This document shows positions 8,183-16,581 of a stretch of DNA of 51,158 nt, in pieces. Numbering within the stretch: the stretch's first letter is position 1; each line of letters begins with the position of its first letter. A program made the translations under genes and the position numbers. Source of the stretch: CAXSEF01 sp964236695 (GTDB lineage: Bacteria; Pseudomonadota; Alphaproteobacteria; Acetobacterales; Acetobacteraceae); the NCBI GenBank assembly GCA_964236695.1, contig CAXSFU010000015.1, forward strand, positions 1 through 51,158. Direction: 5' to 3'. The notes below the pieces were generated by a model. It made no database searches, was not told where the DNA came from, and saw nothing but the letters and a program-made list of their open reading frames with translations.

Positions 8183-8854
8183 GTGCCTGACCTCGGCGGC
8201 TTCCTGCTGGCCTTCCCCGCGCTGTTCTCCATCGTCAATCCCGCCGGCGGGGCACTCATCTTCAGCCAGGTGATGGCAGAGCGTTCCCACGCCGAGCGCG
8301 CCGCCCTGGCCCGGCGAATCGGGCTCTACTCGTTGCTGGTGCTGCTGGTCTCGCTGTGGGGCGGGTCCTACGTGCTCAGCTTCTTCGGCATCACGCTGGC
8401 GGCGCTGCGCATCGCAGGCGGCCTGGTGGTCGCCACGCGCGCGTGGGGGCTGCTCAACGCGCCGGAAACCACACAGGCGCGCAAGGAACGCCAGGCCGAG
8501 CCCGCGCGCGGCGCCTCGCCGGACACCAGGCCGGCGATCGAGGACATCGCCTTCTTCCCCCTGACCATGCCGTTCACCACCGGGCCGGGGACCATCTCGG
8601 TCGCGGTCGCGCTGGGCTCGGAGCACCCGCACGACTCGGTGCTGGCGTTCTTCGCCGGGGTCTCGGCGGCGGCGGCGGCGGTCTCGGCCATCGTCTGGGT
8701 GGCCTACAGCTTCGCCGACCGGCTGATCGCGCTGCTCGGGCCTGGCGGCGCGCGCGTCGTCACCAGGCTGGCGGCGTTCCTGCTGCTGTGCATCGGCACC
8801 CAGATCACGCTCGGCGGGGTGGAGGACGCGCTGCGGCCGCTGCTGCGGCCCTGA
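8183..8854 (+). CDS. MarC family integral membrane protein
   Basis: This 223-residue protein has six predicted membrane segments and the MarC family layout: the N-terminal SIVNPAGGALIF motif, the central loop and the TMPFTTGPGTISV motif near residue 130. MarC proteins were once tied to antibiotic resistance, but that link has been withdrawn and the function is unknown. The start is GTG with no clear ribosome binding site. It is chosen because the resulting N-terminus (MPDLGGFLLAFPALF) matches the family and because the gene follows the dedA-like gene by 33 bases. Its TGA stop is immediately followed by repeat A4. Confidence 0.87.
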   Translation: MPDLGGFLLAFPALFSIVNPAGGALIFSQVMAERSHAERAALARRIGLYSLLVLLVSLWGGSYVLSFFGITLAALRIAGGLVVATRAWGLLNAPETTQARKERQAEPARGASPDTRPAIEDIAFFPLTMPFTTGPGTISVAVALGSEHPHDSVLAFFAGVSAAAAAVSAIVWVAYSFADRLIALLGPGGARVVTRLAAFLLLCIGTQITLGGVEDALRPLLRP

Positions 8855-8990
8855 AGCAAGAAAGCAAGGTCGGGCTCTGCCCGAACCGGCCAAAGGGCCG
8901 AGCCCTTTGGAAACCCTCTACCCAAGGAACGGATTCCAAAGGCTTGCCTTTGACGGAGTTTGAGGCAGAGCCTCAACCTTGCTTTCCTTC
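8855..8990. repeat. Family A repeat, short form, copy A4
   Basis: Begins directly after the marC-like stop codon with AGCAAGAAAGCAAGG and ends with GCAGAGCCTCAACCTTGCTTTC. Internal hairpins such as GGGCTCTGCCC and CCAAAGG...CCTTTGG can be paired. It is slightly degenerate compared with other copies. Confidence 0.82.
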
Positions 8991-9058
8991 TCCCGATTGC
9001 CGCTGGCCGGCGCCGGCCGTCCTGCATACAACGCTTTGTCCAAGCACGAGGGACACCC

Positions 9059-10975
9059 ATGGCACTGACCGACCTGGCCTGGCTTCCCGTCGAGGCCGAC
9101 TGGTCCGAGCGGCTGAAGGCGGCGGGCGAGGCGGACTGGCCCGCGCTGGTGCTGCTGGCGCGCGCCCGCCTCGACCCGCTCGCCACCGGAAGGCTCGATC
9201 GGCTGCTGCGCCGCCGCTTCCCGGGGCCGCCGGAGTCCGGGCTGGCTGCGCCGCCGATCCGCCTCGCGGTGCTGGGCTCGTCCACGCTGGCGCACCTGGT
9301 GCCGGCGATCCGGGTGGCGGCGCTGCGCCGCGGCCTGCACGTCACCGTGCACGAGGGCGAATACGGCCAGTTTCGCCAGGAGCTGATGCAGCCGGCGCCG
9401 GAGCTGGCGGAGTTCCGCCCCGACGTGGTGCTGCTGTGCCTGGACGCGCGCCACCTCGCGGCCGGGCTGCCGGCGGCGGCCGACGAGGCGGAGGCGGAGC
9501 GGGTGCTCGCAGCCACGCTCGCCGACCTGCGCCAGGTCTGGGAGGCGGCGCAGGTGATGGGCGCCGCGGTGATCCAGCAGGCGGCGCTGCCGGTGCTGCC
9601 GAAGCTGATGGGCGACAACGAGCACCGCCTGCCCGCGTCGCAGTCCGGCTTCCTGGCGCGGCTGAACGCGGCGCTGCGGCCGGCGGCGGACGCGGCCGGC
9701 GTGCACCTGCTCGCGGTGGACGAGCGCGCGGCACGCTTCGGGCTGCACCTCTGGCACGACCCGTCGGTGTGGCACCACGCCAAGCAGGAGATCGGCAACG
9801 CCGCAGCGCCGGTGTTCGGCGAGATGGTGGGCAACCTGCTGGCGGCGTTCCGCGGCCGCTCGCGCAAGGCGCTGGTGCTCGACCTCGACAACACCCTGTG
9901 GGGCGGGGTGATCGGCGACGACGGGCTGGAGGGCATCGAGATCGGCCAGGGCAACGCCTCGGGCGAGGCGTTCGCGGCGCTGCAGGCGCACGCCAAGCGG
10001 CTGGCCGGGCGCGGCGTGATCCTTGCGGTGTGCTCGAAGAACGACGAGGCCAACGCGCTGTCGCCATTCGAGAAGCATCCGGAGATGGTGCTGCGCCGCG
10101 ACGACATCGCGAGCTTCGTGGCCAACTGGGACGACAAGGCCACCAACCTGCGCCGCATCGCCCGCGAGCTGAACATCGGCCTCGATTCCCTGGTGTTCCT
10201 CGACGACAACCCGTTCGAGCGCAACCTGGTGCGCGGCGAGCTGCCAGAGGTGGCGATCCCGGAGTTCCCGGAGGACGACCCGGCGCTGGTGCCGCAGATG
10301 CTGGCCGACGCCGGGTATTTCGACATGCTCGCGATCACCGCCGACGACCGCAAGCGCACCGCGCAGTACCAGGAGAACCGGGAGCGCGCGGCGCTGGCCG
10401 AGACGGCCACCGACCTGCCGGCCTATCTGCGCTCGCTGGAGATGAGGCTGGTGTGGAACCGCTTCGACCGCATCGGCCTCGCGCGCACCGTGCAGCTGTT
10501 CAACAAGACCAACCAGTTCAATCTCACCACGATCCGCACCACCGATGCCGAGATCGCCGCCGTGATCGAGGACCCCCGGCAGTTCGGCCTCCAGCTGCGC
10601 CTCGTCGACAAGTTCGGCGACAACGGCATCATCGCCCTGGTGATCGGCCGGCTGTCCGCCGACGGCGCGGACGTGCTGATCCATTCCTGGGTGATGAGCT
10701 GCCGTGTGCTGGGGCGGCAGGTGGAGGCGGCGACGCTGATGCTGATCGCTCAGGAGGCACGCCGGCTCGGGGCCACGCGGCTGGTCGGCGAGTACCGTCC
10801 CACGGCGAAGAACGACATGGTGCGCGAGCACTACCGGCGCCTGGGCTTCACGACGATCGAGCCGCCGGCCGGTGCCGCGGGCGACGACGTGCCGGGCGTC
10901 ACCTTCCATGCGCTTCCGCTCGAGGGGTTCGAGCCGGAAACATTGTTCATGCAGGTCAGCGAGGGAGCCTATTGA
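9059..10975 (+). CDS. HAD-IIIC family phosphatase, FkbH-like
   Basis: This 638-residue protein has an SGNH-like N-terminal region (residues about 80-260), then a HAD-IIIC domain with the nucleophile motif LDLDNTLWGG (D275, D277) and FLDDNPFERN near residue 380, and a GNAT-like C-terminal region (about 500-630). This is the FkbH architecture. Known FkbH proteins take 1,3-bisphosphoglycerate, remove phosphate and load a glyceryl group onto an acyl carrier protein. The ACP gene directly downstream overlaps it by one base (TGATG), supporting that role. The start at 9059 has GAGGG upstream; an in-frame extension runs into repeat A4 and is rejected. No polyketide synthase or methoxymalonyl enzymes are present, so the fate of the glyceryl unit is unknown. 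Confidence 0.9.
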   Translation: MALTDLAWLPVEADWSERLKAAGEADWPALVLLARARLDPLATGRLDRLLRRRFPGPPESGLAAPPIRLAVLGSSTLAHLVPAIRVAALRRGLHVTVHEGEYGQFRQELMQPAPELAEFRPDVVLLCLDARHLAAGLPAAADEAEAERVLAATLADLRQVWEAAQVMGAAVIQQAALPVLPKLMGDNEHRLPASQSGFLARLNAALRPAADAAGVHLLAVDERAARFGLHLWHDPSVWHHAKQEIGNAAAPVFGEMVGNLLAAFRGRSRKALVLDLDNTLWGGVIGDDGLEGIEIGQGNASGEAFAALQAHAKRLAGRGVILAVCSKNDEANALSPFEKHPEMVLRRDDIASFVANWDDKATNLRRIARELNIGLDSLVFLDDNPFERNLVRGELPEVAIPEFPEDDPALVPQMLADAGYFDMLAITADDRKRTAQYQENRERAALAETATDLPAYLRSLEMRLVWNRFDRIGLARTVQLFNKTNQFNLTTIRTTDAEIAAVIEDPRQFGLQLRLVDKFGDNGIIALVIGRLSADGADVLIHSWVMSCRVLGRQVEAATLMLIAQEARRLGATRLVGEYRPTAKNDMVREHYRRLGFTTIEPPAGAAGDDVPGVTFHALPLEGFEPETLFMQVSEGAY

Positions 10976-11217
10976 TGACCGAGGCCGAGATTTCCGCGGG
11001 GTTCACCGAGATCGTGCGCGAGTCGCTTGACGATGACTCCATCGAGCTGCGGCCGGAGACCACGGCCGCCGAGGTGAAGGGCTGGGACTCGGTGGCGATG
11101 GTGGCGATCATCGTCGCCGTGGAGCAGCGCTTCGACGTCAGGCTGCGCTCCAAGGAGATCGACAAGGTCGCCTGCGTCGGCGACATGATCACGCTGATCC
11201 ATTCCAAGGTCGGCTGA
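10975..11217 (+). CDS. Acyl carrier protein, partner of the FkbH-like enzyme
   Basis: An 80-residue acidic carrier protein. The phosphopantetheine attachment serine is S39 in GWDSVAMV, a DSV variant of the usual DSL motif. Its start codon overlaps the stop of the FkbH-like gene (TGATG), so the two are translationally coupled and probably made in fixed ratio. This is a dedicated carrier and not the fatty acid synthase AcpP, which has a different N-terminus and neighbours. By family knowledge the pair should produce glyceryl-S-ACP. The stop TGA is the first three bases of long repeat A2. Confidence 0.93.
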   Translation: MTEAEISAGFTEIVRESLDDDSIELRPETTAAEVKGWDSVAMVAIIVAVEQRFDVRLRSKEIDKVACVGDMITLIHSKVG

Positions 11218-11479
11218 TACCAACGGCCGATTGCCCTGACCGGTCGGGGCAGGAAGGCCAGGGGCTCTGCCCCCATGCTTGAAGGCGGGGACCCCGCCAA
11301 AGGCCGAGCCTTTGGAATCCAATACCTAAGTGAAGCCGGTCCAGGGGCGGCTCCCTCCGGTGGCCATTCCAACGATCCAGGCGGATCGTCGGCACCTTTG
11401 GCCATCTTCGCCTGGCGGGTCTGGGCAGAGCCCAGCCTTGCTCGCCTCGACAGGTCAAAGCTTTCGGCCGTTAGTATGA
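11215..11479. repeat. Family A repeat, long form, copy A2
   Basis: The left terminus TGATACCAACGGCCG starts at the ACP stop codon. The right terminus CGGCCGTTAGTATGA is its imperfect inverted copy. Inside are the family A hairpins. Its interior is nearly the same as copy A1. Confidence 0.9.
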
Positions 11480-11538
11480 GTCCGTCTCGCCGACGCTGAT
11501 CCGGCGGCCATGGTTGGCGGAGGGGCCGCACGCAACGT

Positions 11539-11889
11539 TTACCGGCGGCGCGACAGCAGGTCGAAATCGCTTGTCATGACGAACAGCGGCTCGGCGATGC
11601 CGCTCGCAGGCTGCACCCGCATGGCGCCCTTCTCCGCGGGCGCGGTGACCAGCAGCCGGGTGTCCGGCGCGATCGCCTTGCAGTGCGCCTGCGCCATCCT
11701 GGCAAGGGCCGGGGAGGAGCCGGCGAGCCCGGCGGGGTTCATCGCCACGGCCAGCTCCTCCGTCGGGCAGCCGGCGGTCAGGTGGTCCGAGGCCACGAGG
11801 TCGCCGGGCGACACCGCGGCCGCCGGCCCGTCCGCCACCAGCAGCGCGAGCCCCGCCATCGTGCCCAGGGCAGTGCCGACGATGCTCAA
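11539..11889 (-). CDS. Hypothetical secreted protein
   Basis: I do not recognise this 116-residue product. A TTG start at 11889 gives a plausible signal peptide (GTALGTMAGLALLV followed by GPAAA-VSPGD). The mature part has two cysteines (CPTEE and HCKAI) that could form a disulfide, and it ends in a basic RRR. The start lies 16 bases after the stop of the upstream minus-strand gene, so the two are likely co-transcribed. An upstream in-frame reading is Arg-rich and looks like a shadow of that gene. The start is uncertain. Confidence 0.55.
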   Translation of the reverse strand: MSIVGTALGTMAGLALLVADGPAAAVSPGDLVASDHLTAGCPTEELAVAMNPAGLAGSSPALARMAQAHCKAIAPDTRLLVTAPAEKGAMRVQPASGIAEPLFVMTSDFDLLSRRR

Positions 11890-11905
11890 GACAGCCGTTC
11901 CCGGC

Positions 11906-13006
11906 TCACGCCTGGGACACGCCGCGCAGGCGCGCGACCAGGGCGTTGGCGATGCTGCCCTGCGGGTCGGAGCCGCCCAGCGCATCGCCCGCCCGGCGCG
12001 CCGCCTTCTGGATCGCGCGCTCGGTGCCGTGCCGGTCGCCCAGCAGGCGCAGGGCATCGCACACTTCGCCCAGCTCCGCCGCGGCCTTGCGCAGCGCCGC
12101 CAGGCCGCCGGGGCTTGTCGCCTGTCCCGCGGCAAGCGGCTCCAGCAGCAACGCCGCGATCTGCTCCTCGACGCGGTCGAGGCAGACGGTCTGCAGGATC
12201 ACGCGCTTGCGGCCGACCTCGCGGTGCAGACGCGACAACGGGCGCAGCGCCGCCATCGCCTCGATGCAGCGCGTCAGCCTGGCCGCGTCGGCGATCTCCG
12301 CCGCGAGCGCGCCGGGCTGGCCGGCTCCCATGCCGCCGCCACCGGAGGCCGCTGCGGCGCTCTGGTGACGGGCGACCGCGACGTCGAGAACATGGGTCGC
12401 GGCGGAGTACGCCGCCTCCTCGATGGCGTCGTCGCCGCGCGCCGTGGACAACGCCAGCGCCGCCAGGTTTTCCTGGCGCGGGCAGCGGCGCAGCAGGATC
12501 ACCAGTGCGAGCCGGAAGCCGGGTGCCCCGCCGCGGGCGAGGTCGTCCAGCAGCGTCCTGACGTGCCGCGGCTCCGGTGGCGGGCGGGGCGGCTCGCACT
12601 GCGCGACGAACGACTCGATGGCCGCGGCGTGGGAGAGCAGCTGTGCGACAGGGGTGCGCACCGTCTCGAAATCCTGGGTCGTTAGCCCGGTCGCAGGGCT
12701 CCACAGCGGCGGGCAGCTCGCCGCGCGCAGCAGCTTCGCCGCCGCCGGCCACAGTGTCGCCCCGGGGAACGGTGCCGCGCCGGGCGGCCCTCCGGCCGCC
12801 GACGGGCGCGCTGCCGCGAGCTGGTCGCCGAGGCCGTCGCGCACGATGGCCAGGAGCTGCGGCAGTGCGCCGGCCGGCACCTCGGGCCGCTCCCGCCGCC
12901 ACTCGGCCGTCGCCACCACCGCCGCGCGCAGCGGTGCGAACACCAGGCTGTCGGGACGCGCCGGATCGCGCAGCGCCACCGTGTCCGGATTGCCGAGAGC
13001 GCTCAT
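11906..13006 (-). CDS. Hypothetical protein, helix-rich
   Basis: I do not recognise this 366-residue protein. It is rich in Ala and Leu, has no signal peptide or membrane segment, and appears mostly alpha-helical. It carries a proline-rich stretch (CEPPRPPPEPRH) near residue 150 and a glycine-rich loop (SGGGGMGAG) near residue 230. The second half, with repeated charged heptad-like stretches around RLHREVGRKRVILQ, could be a coiled or repeat-helical fold. The ATG at 13006 (MSALGNPD) is the first sensible start; the longer open frame upstream is an artefact of high GC. It is followed closely by the small secreted protein gene. Confidence 0.68.
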   Translation of the reverse strand: MSALGNPDTVALRDPARPDSLVFAPLRAAVVATAEWRRERPEVPAGALPQLLAIVRDGLGDQLAAARPSAAGGPPGAAPFPGATLWPAAAKLLRAASCPPLWSPATGLTTQDFETVRTPVAQLLSHAAAIESFVAQCEPPRPPPEPRHVRTLLDDLARGGAPGFRLALVILLRRCPRQENLAALALSTARGDDAIEEAAYSAATHVLDVAVARHQSAAAASGGGGMGAGQPGALAAEIADAARLTRCIEAMAALRPLSRLHREVGRKRVILQTVCLDRVEEQIAALLLEPLAAGQATSPGGLAALRKAAAELGEVCDALRLLGDRHGTERAIQKAARRAGDALGGSDPQGSIANALVARLRGVSQA

Positions 13007-13239
13007 GGCGGCGCGGACTCCCGGCCTGCCGGGGAGCGGGCGGGAGTCGCGGGACGGCGGACCAGGCCGGCGTCTGTGCAGCATGGAGACATCGGGCGCC
13101 TTTCCGGTGCGAACCTCTCCGCCCTCGGGAGGATGATCCGGCTTTTCGAGCGTCGATCGTCGCACGCAAACGTCACCAAACGGCCAACGGTGGGCGGGCG
13201 GCGCTGACCCGTCGCGCTGCCGCCCGTGCGCGCTCCGGC

Positions 13240-15195
13240 TCAGCCGGCGCGGGTGCCGACCAGCTCGTCGACCACGCCGGGGTCGGCCAGGGTGGAGGTG
13301 TCGCCCAGGCCCTCGGTCTCGCCGGCGGCGATCTTGCGCAGGATGCGGCGCATGATCTTGCCGGACCGGGTCTTGGGCAGGCCGGGCGCCCACTGGATCG
13401 CGTCGGGTGCCGCGATCGGCCCGATCTCCTTGCGCACCCAGGCGACCAGCTCCTTGCGCAGCGCCTCGGTCGGCTCCTCGTCGGCGACCAGCGTGACGTA
13501 GGCGTAGATGCCCTGTCCCTTGATGTCGTGCGGAAAGCCGACGACCGCGGCTTCCGACACCTTGGGGTGCGAGGTCAAAGCGCTCTCCACCTCTGCGGTG
13601 CCCATGCGGTGGCCGGACACGTTGATCACGTCGTCGACCCGCCCGGTGATCCACCAGTAGCCGTCGGCGTCGCGCCGCGCCCCGTCGCCGGAGAAGTACT
13701 TGCCCGGGTAGGTGGAGAAGTACGTCTGCACGAAACGCGCGTGGTCGCCATACAGGGTGCGCGCCTGCCCGGGCCAGCTCTCGGCGATGCACAGGTTGCC
13801 CTCCGCCACACCCTCCAGCTCGCGTCCCTCCGCATCCACCAGCACCGGGCTGACCCCTGGCAGCGGCAGCGTCGCCGAGCCGGGCTTCTGCGCGGTGGCG
13901 CCGGGCAGCGGCGAGATCATGATGCCGCCGGTCTCTGTCTGCCACCAGGTGTCCACGACCGGGCAGCGGCTGCCGCCGACCACCTCGTAGTACCAGTGCC
14001 ACGCCTCCGGGTTGATCGGCTCGCCGACGCTGCCCAGCACGCGCAGGCTTTCGCGCGACGTCCTCCTCACCGGGGCATCGCCGTCGCGCATCAGGGCACG
14101 GATCGCGGTCGGCGCTGTGTAGAAGATGTTGACCGCGTGCTTGTCCACCACCTGCCAGAAGCGCGAGCTGTCCGGCCAGGAGGGCACGCCCTCGAACATC
14201 AGCGTGGTCGCGCCGTTCGCCAGCGGGCCGTAGACGATGTAGGTGTGCCCGGTGACCCAGCCCACGTCCGCCGTGCACCAGTAGATCTCGCCCGGCCGGT
14301 AGTCGAACACCAGTTCGTGGGTGTAGCTCGCCCAGACCATGTAGCCGCCAGTGGTGTGGATCACCCCCTTCGGCTTGCCGGTGCTGCCGGAGGTGTAGAG
14401 GATGAACAGCGGGTCCTCCGCCGCCATCTCGGCCGGCGCGCACTCCGGTGCCGCGCGCGCGAGCAGGTCCGCATACCGGTGGTCGCGCCCTTTCTGCATC
14501 GGCACCGCGCCACCGGTGACCGCGACCACGATCACGTGGGCGACCGTCGGGCAGGACGCCAGCGCCGCGTCGGCGTTGGTCTTGAGCGGCACGCGCCGCC
14601 CGCCGCGTCGGCCCTCGTCTGCGGTGATCAGCAGGGTGGAGCCGCAGTCCTGGATCCGCCCGGCCAGGCTGTCGGGCGAGAAGCCGCCGAACACCACGGC
14701 ATGGACCGCGCCGATGCGCGCGCAGGCCAGCATCGCGACGGCGGCCTCGACCACCATCGGCAGGTAGATCGTCACCCGGTCGCCACGGCCCACGCCGAGC
14801 GCGGTCATCGCGTTGGCGAGCCGGCAGGTCTCGGCGTGCAGCTCGCGGTAGGTGACATGGCGCTGGGTGTCGGGGTCGTCGCCTTCCCAGATGATCGCGA
14901 CCTGGTCGCCGCGCTCGGCGAGGTGGCGGTCCAGGCAGCTCGCCGAGGCGTTGAGCGTGCCGTCGGCGAACCAGCGGATCCACACGTCGTCGGCGCCGGG
15001 TGCCTGGCCGCTGCCGAAGCTCGCGTCGCGGATGGTGTCGGGCTCGCGCATCCAGGCGATGCGGCGCGCTTCCCCGGCCCAGAACACGTCGGGCTCCATC
15101 GCCGCGTGGTTGGCCATCAGGCGGTAGCGCTCGGCGTTCACGTGCGACGAGGCGGCCAGGGCAGGCTTGACGTGGTACAGGGCGTCGGCGGACAT
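13240..15195 (-). CDS. acs: Acetyl-CoA synthetase
   Basis: Acs activates acetate to acetyl-CoA through acetyl-AMP in the cytoplasm. The 651-residue protein has the family's full length. Seen motifs are the P-loop-like LYTSGSTGKPKGV, the adenylate motif DTWWQTETGG, and the C-terminal PKTRSGKIMRR, whose lysine (about K613) is the catalytic residue inactivated by acetylation in this family. The ATG is preceded by GGGAG. Together with isocitrate lyase and aconitase in this window it would let the cell grow on acetate through the glyoxylate shunt. It is transcribed alone on the minus strand. Confidence 0.97.
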   Translation of the reverse strand: MSADALYHVKPALAASSHVNAERYRLMANHAAMEPDVFWAGEARRIAWMREPDTIRDASFGSGQAPGADDVWIRWFADGTLNASASCLDRHLAERGDQVAIIWEGDDPDTQRHVTYRELHAETCRLANAMTALGVGRGDRVTIYLPMVVEAAVAMLACARIGAVHAVVFGGFSPDSLAGRIQDCGSTLLITADEGRRGGRRVPLKTNADAALASCPTVAHVIVVAVTGGAVPMQKGRDHRYADLLARAAPECAPAEMAAEDPLFILYTSGSTGKPKGVIHTTGGYMVWASYTHELVFDYRPGEIYWCTADVGWVTGHTYIVYGPLANGATTLMFEGVPSWPDSSRFWQVVDKHAVNIFYTAPTAIRALMRDGDAPVRRTSRESLRVLGSVGEPINPEAWHWYYEVVGGSRCPVVDTWWQTETGGIMISPLPGATAQKPGSATLPLPGVSPVLVDAEGRELEGVAEGNLCIAESWPGQARTLYGDHARFVQTYFSTYPGKYFSGDGARRDADGYWWITGRVDDVINVSGHRMGTAEVESALTSHPKVSEAAVVGFPHDIKGQGIYAYVTLVADEEPTEALRKELVAWVRKEIGPIAAPDAIQWAPGLPKTRSGKIMRRILRKIAAGETEGLGDTSTLADPGVVDELVGTRAG

Positions 15196-15326
15196 CGGTT
15201 TCTCCCGGGCAGCGCCGCCCTGGCGGCGGCTTGCCGGCATCATGGGCAGGTGCGGGGGCGAAAGGAAGCGAACTTGGGGCTCCGCCTCGAACTCCGCCCG
15301 AGGCGGCCTTCGGACGCCGTGACCTG

Positions 15327-15552
15327 GAGGCTGTAATGAACCTGCCAGGCTCGAAATGCTCGCCGCCGCACAAAGGAAGCGTGTTCTTTCTTGAAAGAAA
15401 GAACCAAAGAACTTTGGCCCATTGGGTCCGGAGCCGCCCGTGCGCCCGGAACCCCATTGGTAAAGTCTTTTTGCTTCTTTTTCTTCAGAAAAAGAAGAGC
15501 CTTGCTTTCCTGCCTGAAGCAGTGAGCTGCCGCGAGGCTCATAACAGTCTTT
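15327..15552 (-). repeat. Family B palindromic element, copy B2
   Basis: The core hairpins are at 15380-15401 (GTTCTTTC...GAAAGAAC) and about 15475-15497 (CTTCTTTTTC...GAAAAAGAAG), in reverse order to B1. The outer inverted repeat is GGAGGCTGTAATGA on the left and CTCATAACAGTCTTTAG on the right. It occupies the gap upstream of acs. Confidence 0.88.
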
Positions 15553-15559
15553 AGCTATT

Positions 15560-15613
15560 GGTCTTTCAAAGGGCTCGGCCCGGCGGGTCCAGGCGGAGAC
15601 CGGCCTTTTCTTC
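15560..15613. repeat. Family A repeat, half copy A13, inside the EVE gene 3' end
   Basis: The stretch AAAGGGCTCGGCCCGGCGGG followed by GGAGACCGGCCTTTTC is a degenerate half of family A. It overlaps the last 15 codons of the EVE-domain gene and supplies its stop codon. Confidence 0.6.
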
Positions 15614-16018
15614 GTCCCAGCCCCCGATCGCGCAGACGCAGCGCCACTCCGCCTCGCTCACCGGTCCGACCGAGAGCCGCGACAGCCGCACCAGCGCCAT
15701 GGCCGCCAGCGCCGGCTCCGCCTTGACCTGCGCCAGCGTCACCGGCCGCGGCATCGGCCCGACCGCGCGCAGGTCCACGCACACCCAGGGCCCGGCCTCG
15801 GCGGTCGGGTCCGGGTAGGCCTCGCGCACCACCTCGGCGATGCCGACGATCTCCCGGCCGGTGCCGGAGTGGTAGAAGAACGCCAGCTCGCCCAGACGCA
15901 TCGCAGCGAGGTTGTTCCTCGCGGCGTGGTTGCGCACGCCGGTCCAGGGTTCGGTGCCGATCGCGACCTGCTGCGCCCAGGAGAAGCTGTCCGGCTCGGA
16001 TTTCACCAGCCAGGGCAC
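15566..16018 (-). CDS. EVE domain-containing protein
   Basis: This 150-residue protein is a single EVE domain (PUA-like fold). Family features are the start MPWLVKSEPDSFSW, WTGVRNHAARNNL, the aromatic LAFFYHSGTGREIVGIAEV and the YPDPTAE segment. EVE and related YTH/ASCH domains bind modified nucleobases in DNA or RNA, and the exact ligand here is unknown. The C-terminal 15 residues (EEKAGLRLDPPGRAL) are encoded by a family A repeat remnant and are probably not part of the ancestral domain. It is preceded by the YciI-like gene with a 10-base gap, so the two form an operon. Confidence 0.92.
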   Translation of the reverse strand: MPWLVKSEPDSFSWAQQVAIGTEPWTGVRNHAARNNLAAMRLGELAFFYHSGTGREIVGIAEVVREAYPDPTAEAGPWVCVDLRAVGPMPRPVTLAQVKAEPALAAMALVRLSRLSVGPVSEAEWRCVCAIGGWDEEKAGLRLDPPGRAL

Positions 16019-16028
16019 CGGCCGCGCC

Positions 16029-16322
16029 TCAGCCGACCAGGGCGCCGTCGCGGAACACGCTGCGGAACGGGCGCACCACCACGCTCTCGAACAGCCCGGC
16101 CCTGCCGTAGGGATCGCCGGCGGTCAGCGCCTCGGCGGCGTCGGCGTCCGCGACGTCGACCAGCAGCAGGCTGCCGCACGGCCGGCCCTGCGGGTCGAGC
16201 AGCGGCCCGGCGTGCACCAGGCTGGCGGCGTGGCCGCGCAGGTAGGCGATGTGGGCGTCGCGGGTGGCCAGCCGGATCGGCAGGCCGTTCGGCTTGTCGG
16301 TGCACGTGATTGCAAACAGCAT
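16029..16322 (-). CDS. YciI family protein
   Basis: This 97-residue protein has the YciI fold (ferredoxin-like dimer). The start is MLFAITCTDKPN, followed by the conserved H24 in RDAHIAYLRGH and a catalytic-type aspartate region in LVDVADADAAEALTAGDPY. YciI-like proteins resemble muconolactone isomerase; a few have hydrolase or dehydrochlorinase roles, but most are unassigned. It is the first gene of a two-gene unit with the EVE protein, a pairing I regard as common in Rhodospirillales. It is divergent from the ccm operon. Confidence 0.9.
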   Translation of the reverse strand: MLFAITCTDKPNGLPIRLATRDAHIAYLRGHAASLVHAGPLLDPQGRPCGSLLLVDVADADAAEALTAGDPYGRAGLFESVVVRPFRSVFRDGALVG

Positions 16323-16420
16323 CGGCGCGAAACTCTTCCCTGTTCAGCTTCCCGCCACGATACGGTAAGCACGGCGGTGCGATACCCCCTTGCCGGGCGT
16401 GCCGGGCAGAGATCGGCAAT

Positions 16421-16444
16421 GCGGTCCCGAAGGGCCGGGACCGC
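16421..16444. promoter_or_regulatory. Inverted repeat in the yciI-ccmC divergent region
   Basis: A perfect 9-bp inverted repeat, GCGGTCCCG-AAGGGC-CGGGACCGC, lies midway between two divergent genes. It could be an operator or an RNA hairpin in the ccm leader. Which one cannot be decided from sequence. Confidence 0.4.
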
Positions 16445-16581
16445 GGGAGGGGCCGAATGGTGCAGGACTCGTTTTGCCGCAACGCCAGGGCGCGCGCCGA
16501 CGTGCGCACCGGGGCCTGCCGCCATCCGCTGGTCTCGGGACGGCGCCTCGCAATTCCCTGCGGCAGCTACAGGTAAGCGAA

